This document shows positions 42,660-51,322 of a stretch of DNA of 64,000 nucleotides, piece by piece. The notes beneath the pieces are model-generated. The model ran no database searches. It was given only the letters and a program-made list of their open reading frames with translations, and was not told the origin of the DNA. Positions within the stretch are counted from its first letter, which is position 1; every line of letters begins with the position of its first letter. Source of the DNA: Thioalkalivibrio sp. ALJ24 (GTDB lineage: Bacteria > Pseudomonadota > Gammaproteobacteria > Ectothiorhodospirales > Ectothiorhodospiraceae); the NCBI RefSeq assembly GCF_000377785.1, contig NZ_KB898726.1, positions 275,801 through 339,800 on the forward strand, given 5' to 3'. The position numbers and the translations under genes are program-made.

Positions 42660-44885
42660 TCAGAACTCAGCGTACCAGACCACGCCGAAGCTGCGACCGG
42701 GGGCCAGGATCTCCTGTGCCCCGCGCGCCGGGTCTATCTGGTTTTCGCGCTGGCCGGTCACGTGCTCGCGGTAGGCCTTGTCGGCGATGTTGTTCACCTG
42801 GAAGGTCAGTTCGTTGTGGCGCAGCAGACCGGACGGCTGGAAACGATAGCCCACCAGCAGATCCCCGGTCGCGAAGCCAGCGGTCTCGCGTTCGGTGTTG
42901 TCGGTGAAGCGGTCCGCCGTGCGATCCTGCCGCGCCACCGCACGCAGCCGGCCTTCCCACTGCCAGCCCTGCTCCACCGAGCGGCGCAGCGCGATGCTGG
43001 CCTCCGGCGGCGGCATCTCGGCCAGGGGCTCGTCGAACCGACTGTCGCGGTTCTCGCCCCGGATCCAGGTGCCGGTGAACTCGCCGCTCACGTGCTCGGT
43101 GAACGGACGCTGGACCTGCAGCTCGACCCCGTGGATGCGGGCCTCGTCCAGGTTGACCGTCTGGCGCTGGCCCTCCTCCGGCGTGAGCCCACCGATGTAG
43201 TCGCGAATCCGGCTCTCGTAGGCGGAGACCATGTAGTTGAAGCCCTGCAGATGCCCGCGCGCGCCGACCTCCAGGGTCCGGTTGCGCTCGGGATCCAGCT
43301 GCGGATCCGAGGTCCAGGCATTGCCGTCGCTGTAGGGATAGGTCAGGAACCGCTCGATCAGGCTGGCAGAACGGTAGCCTTCGGACAGGCTGACGTAGGG
43401 ATTGATCTCCTCACGCAGATCCCAGTTGAAACCGGCCGACCAGCTCAGGTTGTGATCCACCTGCTGCAGATCTCCGTCATGCCCGGAGACCGCATCCGCA
43501 TCGCCCTCCACACGGTCGTATCGCAGGCCGAGGTTCAGGGTACCGGCATCGAGGAACGTCTCGTGCTGCACGAACACGCCCTGCGAATCGATCTGACCGT
43601 CATCGATCAAATTGATGAACAACGCCAGATCCTCGCGGGCGCCAGTGTCCCCCGCGAGCACCGGGAACGGGGCCGAGTCGTCATTCGGACGGTAATCCTG
43701 ATCGACATGACCGATATAGGAATCCGGACTGGCCCGCAGGCGCCAGTATTCGGCGCCCACCAGCAGGATCTGGTTGTCGGTCGGGAACAGCTCGGTCTGG
43801 ATCCGGGCCCCGTCGGTGGTGAAGTCGGTGTCGGAGACGCGGTAGTCCCGCCCCAGCGCATGGCTCCAGTCGTAGTTGCCGCGCGAAAGCTCCTGGCGGT
43901 AGATCGAGGCCTCGATCCGGGGCGCCCAGGCGCCGCCGAAATCGCCCTGGTAACTCGCCTCCAGCAGGTCCCGGGTCTGGGTCGGCGTGTAATGGGTATT
44001 CAGGCCCCGGGGCTGTTGCTGCAACCTCTGCTGTAATGCAAGCGCTTGCTGTTCATCCGTTACCACCCCCAGTCCGGGGTTCACGTCTTCCGGATTATCA
44101 TCGGTGAACGTCCGCGACGCCAGGTACCACACGTCCTCGCGCTCGTCACGCTGGGCGCGGAAACCGAGCTCGTGGTCCGGCGTCAGACGGGTGCGATAGC
44201 GCAGGTGATAGGCCTGCTGCCGGGTCCCGCTGTCGTCCAGGCGATCACCGTCGCCCATGCGGTAGTCGTCGGTATCCAGATAGGCGGTGGAGAAGTCCAG
44301 CACGTGGCGTTCGTTGGAGGCGGTCACCCCCAGCGCGGTGCGCAGCCCGCGATCCACCGAGCTGTAGCCCAGACGGCTCCAGGCGTTCATTTCCTCTTCT
44401 TCGGTGAAATCGCCGCTGCGGGTGATGATGTTGATCACCCCGCCCATCGCGCCGGAACCGTAGAGCACCGAGCTCGGACCGCGCACGATCTCGATGCGTT
44501 CGATCAGATCCATGTTCACGTAGGAGGCGAGCGAACCACGCGCCGGCGGCTGCATCGCGTTCACGCGCACGCCGTCCACCAGTACCAGCACCTGGTCACG
44601 CTTGAGACCGCGGATAATCGGGTCCTGCCCCACCGAGCCGTCCACCGCGGTGGCCAGACCCGCTTCGCCGCGCAGCAGGTCGCCCACGCCCACCCCCGGG
44701 CGGTTGCGGATCTCGTCGCGGTCGATGACCGTCACCGATGCCGGCGTATCCTCGACCAGCGCCTCGTAGCCGGTGGCCGTCACCGATACCGGTGCCAGAT
44801 CCACGGCTTCGCCCTGGGCCAGGGCCGCGCCCGGAACGGCCAGCAGCGTGGCCAGCGTCGTCTTCCCGATGGTACGTTGCGTCAT
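42660..44885 (-). CDS. TonB-dependent receptor, haem/haemoprotein type
   Basis: 741 residues with a signal peptide (TTLATLLAVPGAALAQG), a TonB-box-like EAVDLAPVSVTA, a plug domain (DPIIRGLKRDQVLVLVDGVR, ERIEIVRGPSSVLYGSGAMG) and a beta barrel ending in the aromatic VVWYAEF. The EGYRSASLIERF and DPQLDPERNRTLEVG elements resemble the FRAP and NPNL motifs of haem receptors. It should bring haem or a similar ligand across the outer membrane with TonB-ExbBD. No haem utilisation genes are adjacent. A Fur site was not identified. Confidence 0.88.
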   Translation of the reverse strand: MTQRTIGKTTLATLLAVPGAALAQGEAVDLAPVSVTATGYEALVEDTPASVTVIDRDEIRNRPGVGVGDLLRGEAGLATAVDGSVGQDPIIRGLKRDQVLVLVDGVRVNAMQPPARGSLASYVNMDLIERIEIVRGPSSVLYGSGAMGGVINIITRSGDFTEEEEMNAWSRLGYSSVDRGLRTALGVTASNERHVLDFSTAYLDTDDYRMGDGDRLDDSGTRQQAYHLRYRTRLTPDHELGFRAQRDEREDVWYLASRTFTDDNPEDVNPGLGVVTDEQQALALQQRLQQQPRGLNTHYTPTQTRDLLEASYQGDFGGAWAPRIEASIYRQELSRGNYDWSHALGRDYRVSDTDFTTDGARIQTELFPTDNQILLVGAEYWRLRASPDSYIGHVDQDYRPNDDSAPFPVLAGDTGAREDLALFINLIDDGQIDSQGVFVQHETFLDAGTLNLGLRYDRVEGDADAVSGHDGDLQQVDHNLSWSAGFNWDLREEINPYVSLSEGYRSASLIERFLTYPYSDGNAWTSDPQLDPERNRTLEVGARGHLQGFNYMVSAYESRIRDYIGGLTPEEGQRQTVNLDEARIHGVELQVQRPFTEHVSGEFTGTWIRGENRDSRFDEPLAEMPPPEASIALRRSVEQGWQWEGRLRAVARQDRTADRFTDNTERETAGFATGDLLVGYRFQPSGLLRHNELTFQVNNIADKAYREHVTGQRENQIDPARGAQEILAPGRSFGVVWYAEF

Positions 44886-44972
44886 GGTGCTCTCCCCGTT
44901 ATCGAGGCACGCAATTTAGGCAGGGTCGGCCCGGGCCGCAAGCGGATCCCCACTGCCAATAAGGAGAAGCTG

Positions 44973-45035
44973 ATGTATACGCCGGAATCCTTTGCGGGTC
45001 ACTCCCCGGGCGCGCGCCCCACGAGCCCCCGATGA
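44973..45035 (+). CDS. 20-residue leader ORF before the RimK cassette
   Basis: AAGGAGAAGC precedes ATG 44,973. The frame encodes [20 protein letters not shown] and its stop overlaps the next ATG (ATGA). The good ribosome binding site here, and none in front of the retropepsin gene, suggests that ribosomes enter through this ORF. The MYTPESF start recalls PaiB-type FMN-binding proteins, so it may be the remnant of such a gene. Confidence 0.45.
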   Translation: MYTPESFAGHSPGARPTSPR

Positions 45036-45502
45036 AGACGCCCGCGATCCTTGGCTGGCGCGAGTGGGTCGGACTGCCGGAACTGGGCCTGGAGCGAATC
45101 AAGTGCAAGGTCGACACCGGGGCGCGCAGCTCGGCACTGCATGCGTTCGCGATCGAGACCTTCTCCCGCGACGGCCAGGAATGGGTGCGCTTCGGCATGC
45201 ACCCGCGTCAGCACGATGACCGCCACGAGGTCTGGTGCGAGGCCCCGGTGCTGGACGTGCGTCCGGTCACCGACTCCGGGGGCCACCGCAGCGAGCGCTA
45301 TTTCATCCGCACGTCACTGGATATCGGGGATGTGCAAATGCCGGTGGATCTTTCCCTGACCAGTCGCGATACCATGATGTTTCGCATGCTGCTCGGGCGC
45401 GAGGCGATGCGGGGCCGGTTCCTGGTGGATCCCGGCGCCTCGTTCTCCCTCGGACGGCCACCGGGCCCGCCCGACATCCGCGACGACGAAGCCGCCCACT
45501 GA
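45032..45502 (+). CDS. RimB-type retropepsin-like protease (ATP-dependent zinc protease family)
   Basis: 156 residues: [20 protein letters not shown] then [16 protein letters not shown], with the DTG aspartic-protease signature, and [20 protein letters not shown] as the flap/second strand region. The family (formerly zinc protease, pfam05618) is usually encoded beside RimK. It is translated through an ATGA overlap with a short leader ORF and lies 14 bases before rimK. It probably trims poly-glutamate tails that RimK adds. Confidence 0.88.
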   Translation: MKTPAILGWREWVGLPELGLERIKCKVDTGARSSALHAFAIETFSRDGQEWVRFGMHPRQHDDRHEVWCEAPVLDVRPVTDSGGHRSERYFIRTSLDIGDVQMPVDLSLTSRDTMMFRMLLGREAMRGRFLVDPGASFSLGRPPGPPDIRDDEAAH

Positions 45503-45516
45503 CACCGGGGAACCCC

Positions 45517-46422
45517 ATGAAGATCGGCATCCTGTCCCGCAACGCCAAGCTCTATTCCACCCGCCGCCTAGTCGAGGCCGCGCAGCAGCGCGACCACGAG
45601 GTGCGCGTGGTGGACCCGCTGCGCTGCTACATGAACATCACCGCGCACAAACCGCAGATCCACTACAAGGGCGACATCCTCGACGAGTTCAACGCGGTCA
45701 TCCCGCGCATCGGGGCCTCGGTCACCTTCTACGGCACCGCGGTGCTGCGCCAGTTCGAGATGATGAACGTCTATCCGCTGAACGAATCGGTGGGCATCTC
45801 GCGCTCGCGCGACAAGCTGCGCAGCCTGCAGCTGCTGTCGCGCCGCGGGATCGGTCTGCCGGTTACCGGCTTCGCCCATTCACCGGATGACATCGACGAT
45901 CTGCTGGCCACCGTCGGCGGCGCGCCCTGCGTGATCAAGCTGCTGGAGGGCACCCAGGGCCTGGGCGTGGTGCTGGCCGAGACCAAACAGGCGGCCGAGA
46001 GCGTGATCCAGGCGTTCATGGGACTCAAGCAGCACATCCTGGTGCAGGAATACATCAAGGAGGCGAAGGGCTCGGACATCCGCTGCTTCGTGATCGGCGA
46101 CAAGGTGGTCGCCTCCATGAAGCGCCAGGCGAAGGAAGGCGAATTCCGCTCCAACCTGCACCGCGGCGGCAGTGCGGCGCTTTGCCGGATTACCCCGGAG
46201 GAACGCGCCACCGCGGTGCGCGCGGCCAAAGTGATGGGCCTGAACGTGTGCGGCGTCGACCTGCTGCGCTCCAACCACGGCGCAGTGGTCATGGAGGTCA
46301 ATTCCTCGCCCGGACTGGAGGGCATCGAGGCCGCCTCGGGCAAGGACGTCGCCGGGATGATCATCGACTTCATCCAGAAGAACGCGAAGCCCAACCGAAC
46401 CAAGACCAAGGGTCGCGGCTGA
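45517..46422 (+). CDS. rimK: RimK, ATP-grasp glutamate ligase
   Basis: 301 residues. N-terminal domain [23 protein letters not shown]-grasp core [20 protein letters not shown] and [20 protein letters not shown] with substrate loop [17 protein letters not shown], and metal-binding [20 protein letters not shown]. It adds glutamates to the C-terminus of ribosomal protein S6 and can make poly-glutamate. The next ATG abuts the stop (TGAATG), so all three genes form one operon. Confidence 0.96.
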   Translation: MKIGILSRNAKLYSTRRLVEAAQQRDHEVRVVDPLRCYMNITAHKPQIHYKGDILDEFNAVIPRIGASVTFYGTAVLRQFEMMNVYPLNESVGISRSRDKLRSLQLLSRRGIGLPVTGFAHSPDDIDDLLATVGGAPCVIKLLEGTQGLGVVLAETKQAAESVIQAFMGLKQHILVQEYIKEAKGSDIRCFVIGDKVVASMKRQAKEGEFRSNLHRGGSAALCRITPEERATAVRAAKVMGLNVCGVDLLRSNHGAVVMEVNSSPGLEGIEAASGKDVAGMIIDFIQKNAKPNRTKTKGRG

Positions 46423-47511
46423 ATGGCCGGACTGCCGCGGGCGCGCCGCAACCGGCCGATCACCCTCGGGGACACCACCGTGCAGCCGGGCGAACGGCGC
46501 ACGGTGGAACTGGAAGTCGGCAGCCTGTACACCCACACCCCTACCCACATGCCGGTCCAGGTGGTCTGCGGCCGGCAGAAGGGACCGGTGCTGTTCGTCA
46601 GTGCCGCCATCCACGGCGACGAGATCAACGGCGTCGAGATCATCCGCCGCCTGCTCAAGGTGCGTGCCCTGCGCCGCATGAAGGGCACGCTGCTGGCGGT
46701 GCCGGTGGTCAACATGCACGGTTTCATCAACCAGAGCCGCTACCTGCCCGACCGGCGCGACCTCAACCGGGTCTTTCCCGGGTCCCGCAAGGGCTCGCTG
46801 GGCGCGCGCGTGGCGCGCCTGTTCATGCGCGAGATCGTGTACAACAGCACCCACGGCATCGACCTGCATACAGGGGCCATCCATCGCTCCAATCTGCCGC
46901 AGATCCGCGCCAACCTGGACCACCGCGAGACGCGCGAGATGGCCCAGGCCTTCGGTGCACCGGTGATCCTCAACTCGGCCCTGCGCGATGGCTCCCTGCG
47001 CGAGGCGGCCGCGGAGCGGCAGGTGCCCATCCTGCTGTACGAGGCCGGCGAGGCCCTGCGCTTCGACGAACTCTCGATCCGCGGCGGTGTGCACGGGATC
47101 ATCGAGGTCATGCGCCATCTGGGCATGCTGCCCGTCCCGCCCCGCCGACGTCGCCGCGAGCCGGTGATGGCCCGCGCCTCCAGCTGGGTACGCGCACCGG
47201 AGAGCGGCATCCTGCGCATCTTCGTGCGCGAGGGCGACCGGGTGATCCGCGGCCAGACCCTGCTGGGGATCGTCTCCGACCCGTTCGGCGAACGCGAGAC
47301 CGAGATCCGTGCCCCGGTGTCGGGCATCGTGATCGGCCAGCTCCGCCTGCCGCTGGTGAACGAGGGCGACGCGGTGTTCCACATCGCCCAGTTCCACCGC
47401 ACCGACATCGCCGTGGAGCGCCTGGAAACCTTCCAGGAAGACCTGGAGGCGACCGGCTACCCCTACGCCGATGGCGGCAACGGTGGCAACGCCGGCAACG
47501 ACACCGCCTGA
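46423..47511 (+). CDS. Succinylglutamate desuccinylase/aspartoacylase family protein
   Basis: 362 residues. The zinc peptidase-like core has VLFVSAAIHGDEINGVEIIR (HGDE), DLNRVFPGSRKGS and NSTHGIDLHTGAIHRSNLPQ. The C-terminal part is a barrel-sandwich, biotinyl-like domain (SGILRIFVREGDRVIRGQTL). Such M14-type acylases are the usual third member of RimK cassettes. Substrate is not known; removal of glutamyl or N-acyl groups is inferred. It ends before a convergent CBS gene. Confidence 0.9.
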   Translation: MAGLPRARRNRPITLGDTTVQPGERRTVELEVGSLYTHTPTHMPVQVVCGRQKGPVLFVSAAIHGDEINGVEIIRRLLKVRALRRMKGTLLAVPVVNMHGFINQSRYLPDRRDLNRVFPGSRKGSLGARVARLFMREIVYNSTHGIDLHTGAIHRSNLPQIRANLDHRETREMAQAFGAPVILNSALRDGSLREAAAERQVPILLYEAGEALRFDELSIRGGVHGIIEVMRHLGMLPVPPRRRRREPVMARASSWVRAPESGILRIFVREGDRVIRGQTLLGIVSDPFGERETEIRAPVSGIVIGQLRLPLVNEGDAVFHIAQFHRTDIAVERLETFQEDLEATGYPYADGGNGGNAGNDTA

Positions 47512-47544
47512 GGGATAACGCCCCGGCCCGCCTTCCCGCCGGGA

Positions 47545-48138
47545 TCAGGACGCCAGCGAACGCTCCAGCTCGGCGAACGACTGAGCCGGCCCTTCCGGCG
47601 AGACTTCCACGCCCAGCTGACGCCCCACCTGGGTCGCCGAGAACAGGCCACATACCGCCTCGCTGCCGTCGTCCCGGCGCATCACCACCAGCGCATGCTG
47701 GCGCCCCGATTTCTTCAGCGTCCGGACCACGTCACCCACGCGCGAGTGTTCCACCTTGTCCAGGTCCATCGCTTCCAGTTCGCTGACCTTGCTCATCACG
47801 TGCTTCACTTCCACCGCGTCGCGGGGGATCCCTTCCTCCTGCGCGGCCCGCACCGGGCCTTCGCCCATTATGTCGCGCGCGGTCACCACACCCTTCACGG
47901 AATCCTGCGCATCCACCACCAGCAGCAGGCGAACCCCGGCATGGATCATCCGCTGCAGCGCCTCGTCGGCCCGCATGTCCGCCATGGTCGTGACCGCCGG
48001 CACCTTGCGCAGGTCGGTCATGGCGCGATCCGCCGGCGACTCCGGCGTGACCCGCGGCGCCAGAACGCCATCGCAGCGCAGCACGGCGGTATCCGCTGAC
48101 AGCGGGCGAGTCTGGATGGGGGCAAAGCTGTTGTTCAT
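47545..48138 (-). CDS. Tandem CBS-domain protein
   Basis: 197 residues. Two CBS motifs: MRADEALQRMIHAGVRLLLV ... DSVKGVVTARDIMGEGPVRA, and HSRVGDVVRTLKKSGRQHAL ... VCGLFSATQVGRQLGVEV. A flexible N-terminus (MNNSFAPIQTRPLSADTAVL) precedes them. CBS pairs bind adenosine nucleotides. No catalytic domain is attached, so it is probably a regulatory partner of an unknown protein. The ATG has AGGAGCGG-type context upstream. Confidence 0.88.
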   Translation of the reverse strand: MNNSFAPIQTRPLSADTAVLRCDGVLAPRVTPESPADRAMTDLRKVPAVTTMADMRADEALQRMIHAGVRLLLVVDAQDSVKGVVTARDIMGEGPVRAAQEEGIPRDAVEVKHVMSKVSELEAMDLDKVEHSRVGDVVRTLKKSGRQHALVVMRRDDGSEAVCGLFSATQVGRQLGVEVSPEGPAQSFAELERSLAS

Positions 48139-48580
48139 GAACCGCTCCTTGACGTGGTTGCACGGCCCTCGCGCGAACCCCGCACGAAGGTCATTCCCTC
48201 GGAGTGTAGTCAGAAATCTTCGTTCAGTGTCATTGAGGCTGCCGCGACGACATGAATCCACGCCGACTCGGACGGGCCGGCCAGCGGCTTTCCGACCACA
48301 TGGCAGGATGAATTCGGTGGATTGATATTGACCCCCTAGATACAGCTGAAAAGCTGCAACCACTCGACTGTCAAAAGTCGAGCCCTGTATCGTTATGGTA
48401 CTGGACGCATACAAGGCTTGTATTGGAAATGACACCCACTCGACGTTCCTTCGAGTTCGTGTTGCCGCGGACTGGTGAAGTTGCCTGCCACGAACCGCTG
48501 CAGCACCCGGTTCACCCGGTCGCCCCCGAGGGCTCTGCCGGCAGATGGTCCGGTGAAAGCACTTCATCGGGTCTTCCAGG
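48139..48580. promoter_or_regulatory. Regulatory gap upstream of the GGDEF-EAL/KaiC operon
   Basis: 442 bases without a supported gene. It holds several inverted repeats. CTCGACT/AGTCGAG (48,363-48,369 with 48,376-48,382) and a second ACTCGA/TCGAGT (48,438 with 48,451) share the CTCGA core. ATACAAGGCTTGTAT (48,409-48,423) is a near-perfect palindrome. CAGCT/AGCTG lies at about 48,342. These look like operators or leader hairpins. No confident -35/-10 pair was found. Confidence 0.5.
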
Positions 48581-51307
48581 TTGATCCCGGACGGTCTTGC
48601 CAGCGTTGATGTGTGCCTGCTCACGGCACTGATCGCCGGTTCCCTTTCCGGCGTCGTCCTCGCGGCACTCGCTTTCCGGCTGTTGTTGCGCCGCCTGAAG
48701 GCCTCCGAACGAACGCTAAAAATCAGGCTGGAAGAGTACCGGCAGGCTGCCTCGCAGGCCCTGGTGCCCATCGGAGAGCAGGCAGACAAAACCGATCTCG
48801 CAGCGACGCTCCGCCGGATGCTCCACTCTTCGGGGGAGACTTCCGCGCGGTTGCGGGCACAGAAAGAGCTCCTCCAGCACCTCCACGATCTCCTGGAAAA
48901 TAGCGAAGATCTGTGCGGCATCGCCGATGCCGATTACCGCTACACATGGGCCAACCGCGCCTACCGCGAACATTACGGGCTGACTGACGAGGAGCTCGTG
49001 GGGCGTTCACTGCCCGAAATTCTGGGAGCGGATTATTTTGAGCAAACGGTCAAACCCTATCTGGATCGCTGCCTGGGCGGGGAGACTGTGAGGTACGAGA
49101 CCGAGCGCACCACGACCGATGGCCAGCGCCGTCGACTTCGGGTGAACTACTATCCGCTTGGCCCTGGTCTCGACCGGAAACAGCGGGCGGGAGCGGTCAT
49201 TACCGATATCACAGACCTGCGTGCGGCCGAGAACGAACTGCAACGCCAGGCCCACCTGATCGAGATGGCCGGCCAGATCGCCCGCGTCGGCGGCTGGTCG
49301 GTATATCTCGATGACGGGCGAATCGCCTGGTCCCCGGTGGTCGCCGAGATCCATGGCATGCCTGAGGGATACGCCCCGCCGATCGAGGACGGGATCAACT
49401 TCTACGCTCCCGAGTCGCGGGACCGGATCCGCACCCTGTTCAACAACTGCATCCAACGGGGGCTCCCCTACGACGAAGAGCTGGCCATCATTGACACCGA
49501 AGGACAGCGCAAATGGGTACGTGCACTGGGCGAACCGCTTTTTGATGCTGAAGGCCGCATCGTGGGGGCCCAGGGGGCCTTCCAGGATCTGACCCGCCAC
49601 CGCGAACGTGAGCGCCAGCTCCACCGGTTCCGCCACATCATCGAGCAGAGCCCGGCGGCGGTCGCCGTCACCGATCTGGAAGGCCACATCGAATACGTGA
49701 ACCCGGCCTTCGAACGGGTCTCCGGCTATTCCAGAGATGAGCTGTTGGGCCAGACACCGGCCCGGATCCAGAGCGGCAACACGCCGGACGAGGTCTACCG
49801 GGATCTTTGGGGGACCATCACCGCCGGGGAGACCTGGACCGGAGAGATCCAGAACCGGCGCAAGGACGGGACCCTGTTCTGGGAACAGGAGGTCATTTCG
49901 CCGCTCAAGGACGAACAGGGTCGGGTCATCAACTACGTGGCGATCAAGCAGGACATCACCCCCCTGAAGAAGGCCGAGGAGCAACTCCGCCGGCTCGCCT
50001 TCGAGGACGCCCTGACCGGACTGCTGTCACGTTCTGGCTTCGAACGGGCGCTGCAGGAACGGATCGATGGGGAGCACTGGCATCCGGCCGGTATCCTGGT
50101 GATCACGGACATCGCGGCACTGCGCGACATCAACGAGTCTTACGGCTACGAGGCCGGCGACTGGCTGCTGAAGGAATTCGGGCAGCGTCTGAAAGGACAG
50201 GCGGGCGACCGCGGCCTGGCGGGCCGGATCGGCGGCGACGAATTCGTTGTCTTCCTCGCCGAACCCCGCGAGCCGCCGGAACTCGAGCTGGACGAGCTGC
50301 ACGACGCATTGACCGCGCCCTTCGCGATGAACGGCGCGGAGTTCGAGGTCGCGATTCGCATGGGCTTTACCCGTATGGGTACCCGGCGTCGCACGGCGGA
50401 GGATCTGCTGCACGAGGCGGAGCTCGCCCAGTTCCGCAACCATGCCGAGGCGTCCCAGCTCTGGTCGGCGTTCACCCCTCAACTGCTCGAGGAAACCCAG
50501 GAGCGCATCGACCTCACGCGCGATCTGCGTCAGGCCCTCAACGAGGACCAGCTCGAACTCCATTTCCAGCCCAAGGTGGACCTGGCCAGTGGCCGGCTGG
50601 TGTCCTGCGAGGCCCTGCTGCGATGGAATCACCCCGAGCGCGGCCTGCTCCCGCCGGACCTGTTCATCAGCCTGGCCGAACAGAGTCAGCAGATCACCGC
50701 AGTGGGCGACTGGGCGCTCGCGCGGGCCTGCCGGCATCTGCGCGAATGGCGCGATGCGGGCCTCGAACCGGTCCGTGTGGCGGTCAACGTGTCGCTGACG
50801 CAGTTCGAGGTCGGCAACTTTGCACGACGCGTGCAAAGCATCCTAGAAGAATCGGGGGTCGCCCCCGAGGAACTGGCACTGGAGGTTACGGAAGGGGTGT
50901 TCATCGGACAGTCCTACGCCCTTTTGCGACAGATGCGCTCCCTGCATGAAATGGGCGTGCGCCTGTCTCTGGACGACTTCGGCACCGGCTATTCCTCGCT
51001 GCTCTACCTCAAGGAGTACCCCTTCGACGAAATCAAGATCGACCAGGGCTTCGTGTTCCACCTGCTGGACGAGCCTTTCCATCGCCACATCGTGGAGACG
51101 GTGGTGACACTGGCCCGGGCGATGGATGCGGAAGTCATTGCCGAAGGCGTCGAGTCCGCGCAGGTTGGCGAGGCCCTGCTGGAAATGGGCTGTCCCTTCG
51201 GCCAGGGCTATTACTACAGCATGCCGCTGGAGGCGGAGGACTTCCGCTGGTTGCTGGAGCAGCGAGGACGCCTGCCGCTGGGCAGCTCTCACCCGCCATC
51301 GACCTGA
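48581..51307 (+). CDS. PAS-GGDEF-EAL cyclic-di-GMP protein
   Basis: 908 residues if started at TTG 48,581. One N-terminal membrane segment (LIAGSLSGVVLAALAFRLLL), a coiled coil, then three PAS domains near residues 105-215, 225-345 and 355-480 (typical FERVSGYSRDELLGQ and LVGRSLPEILG). The GGDEF domain has an intact RIGGDEFVVF, and the EAL domain has CEALLRWNHPERGLL, NVSLTQFEVGNFARRV and SLDDFGTGYSSLLYLK. Both catalytic signatures are intact, so it could make or break c-di-GMP. It leads an operon with KaiC and KaiB homologues. Confidence 0.93.
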   Translation: MIPDGLASVDVCLLTALIAGSLSGVVLAALAFRLLLRRLKASERTLKIRLEEYRQAASQALVPIGEQADKTDLAATLRRMLHSSGETSARLRAQKELLQHLHDLLENSEDLCGIADADYRYTWANRAYREHYGLTDEELVGRSLPEILGADYFEQTVKPYLDRCLGGETVRYETERTTTDGQRRRLRVNYYPLGPGLDRKQRAGAVITDITDLRAAENELQRQAHLIEMAGQIARVGGWSVYLDDGRIAWSPVVAEIHGMPEGYAPPIEDGINFYAPESRDRIRTLFNNCIQRGLPYDEELAIIDTEGQRKWVRALGEPLFDAEGRIVGAQGAFQDLTRHRERERQLHRFRHIIEQSPAAVAVTDLEGHIEYVNPAFERVSGYSRDELLGQTPARIQSGNTPDEVYRDLWGTITAGETWTGEIQNRRKDGTLFWEQEVISPLKDEQGRVINYVAIKQDITPLKKAEEQLRRLAFEDALTGLLSRSGFERALQERIDGEHWHPAGILVITDIAALRDINESYGYEAGDWLLKEFGQRLKGQAGDRGLAGRIGGDEFVVFLAEPREPPELELDELHDALTAPFAMNGAEFEVAIRMGFTRMGTRRRTAEDLLHEAELAQFRNHAEASQLWSAFTPQLLEETQERIDLTRDLRQALNEDQLELHFQPKVDLASGRLVSCEALLRWNHPERGLLPPDLFISLAEQSQQITAVGDWALARACRHLREWRDAGLEPVRVAVNVSLTQFEVGNFARRVQSILEESGVAPEELALEVTEGVFIGQSYALLRQMRSLHEMGVRLSLDDFGTGYSSLLYLKEYPFDEIKIDQGFVFHLLDEPFHRHIVETVVTLARAMDAEVIAEGVESAQVGEALLEMGCPFGQGYYYSMPLEAEDFRWLLEQRGRLPLGSSHPPST

Positions 51308-51322
51308 ACAACCGGAGTGCGC

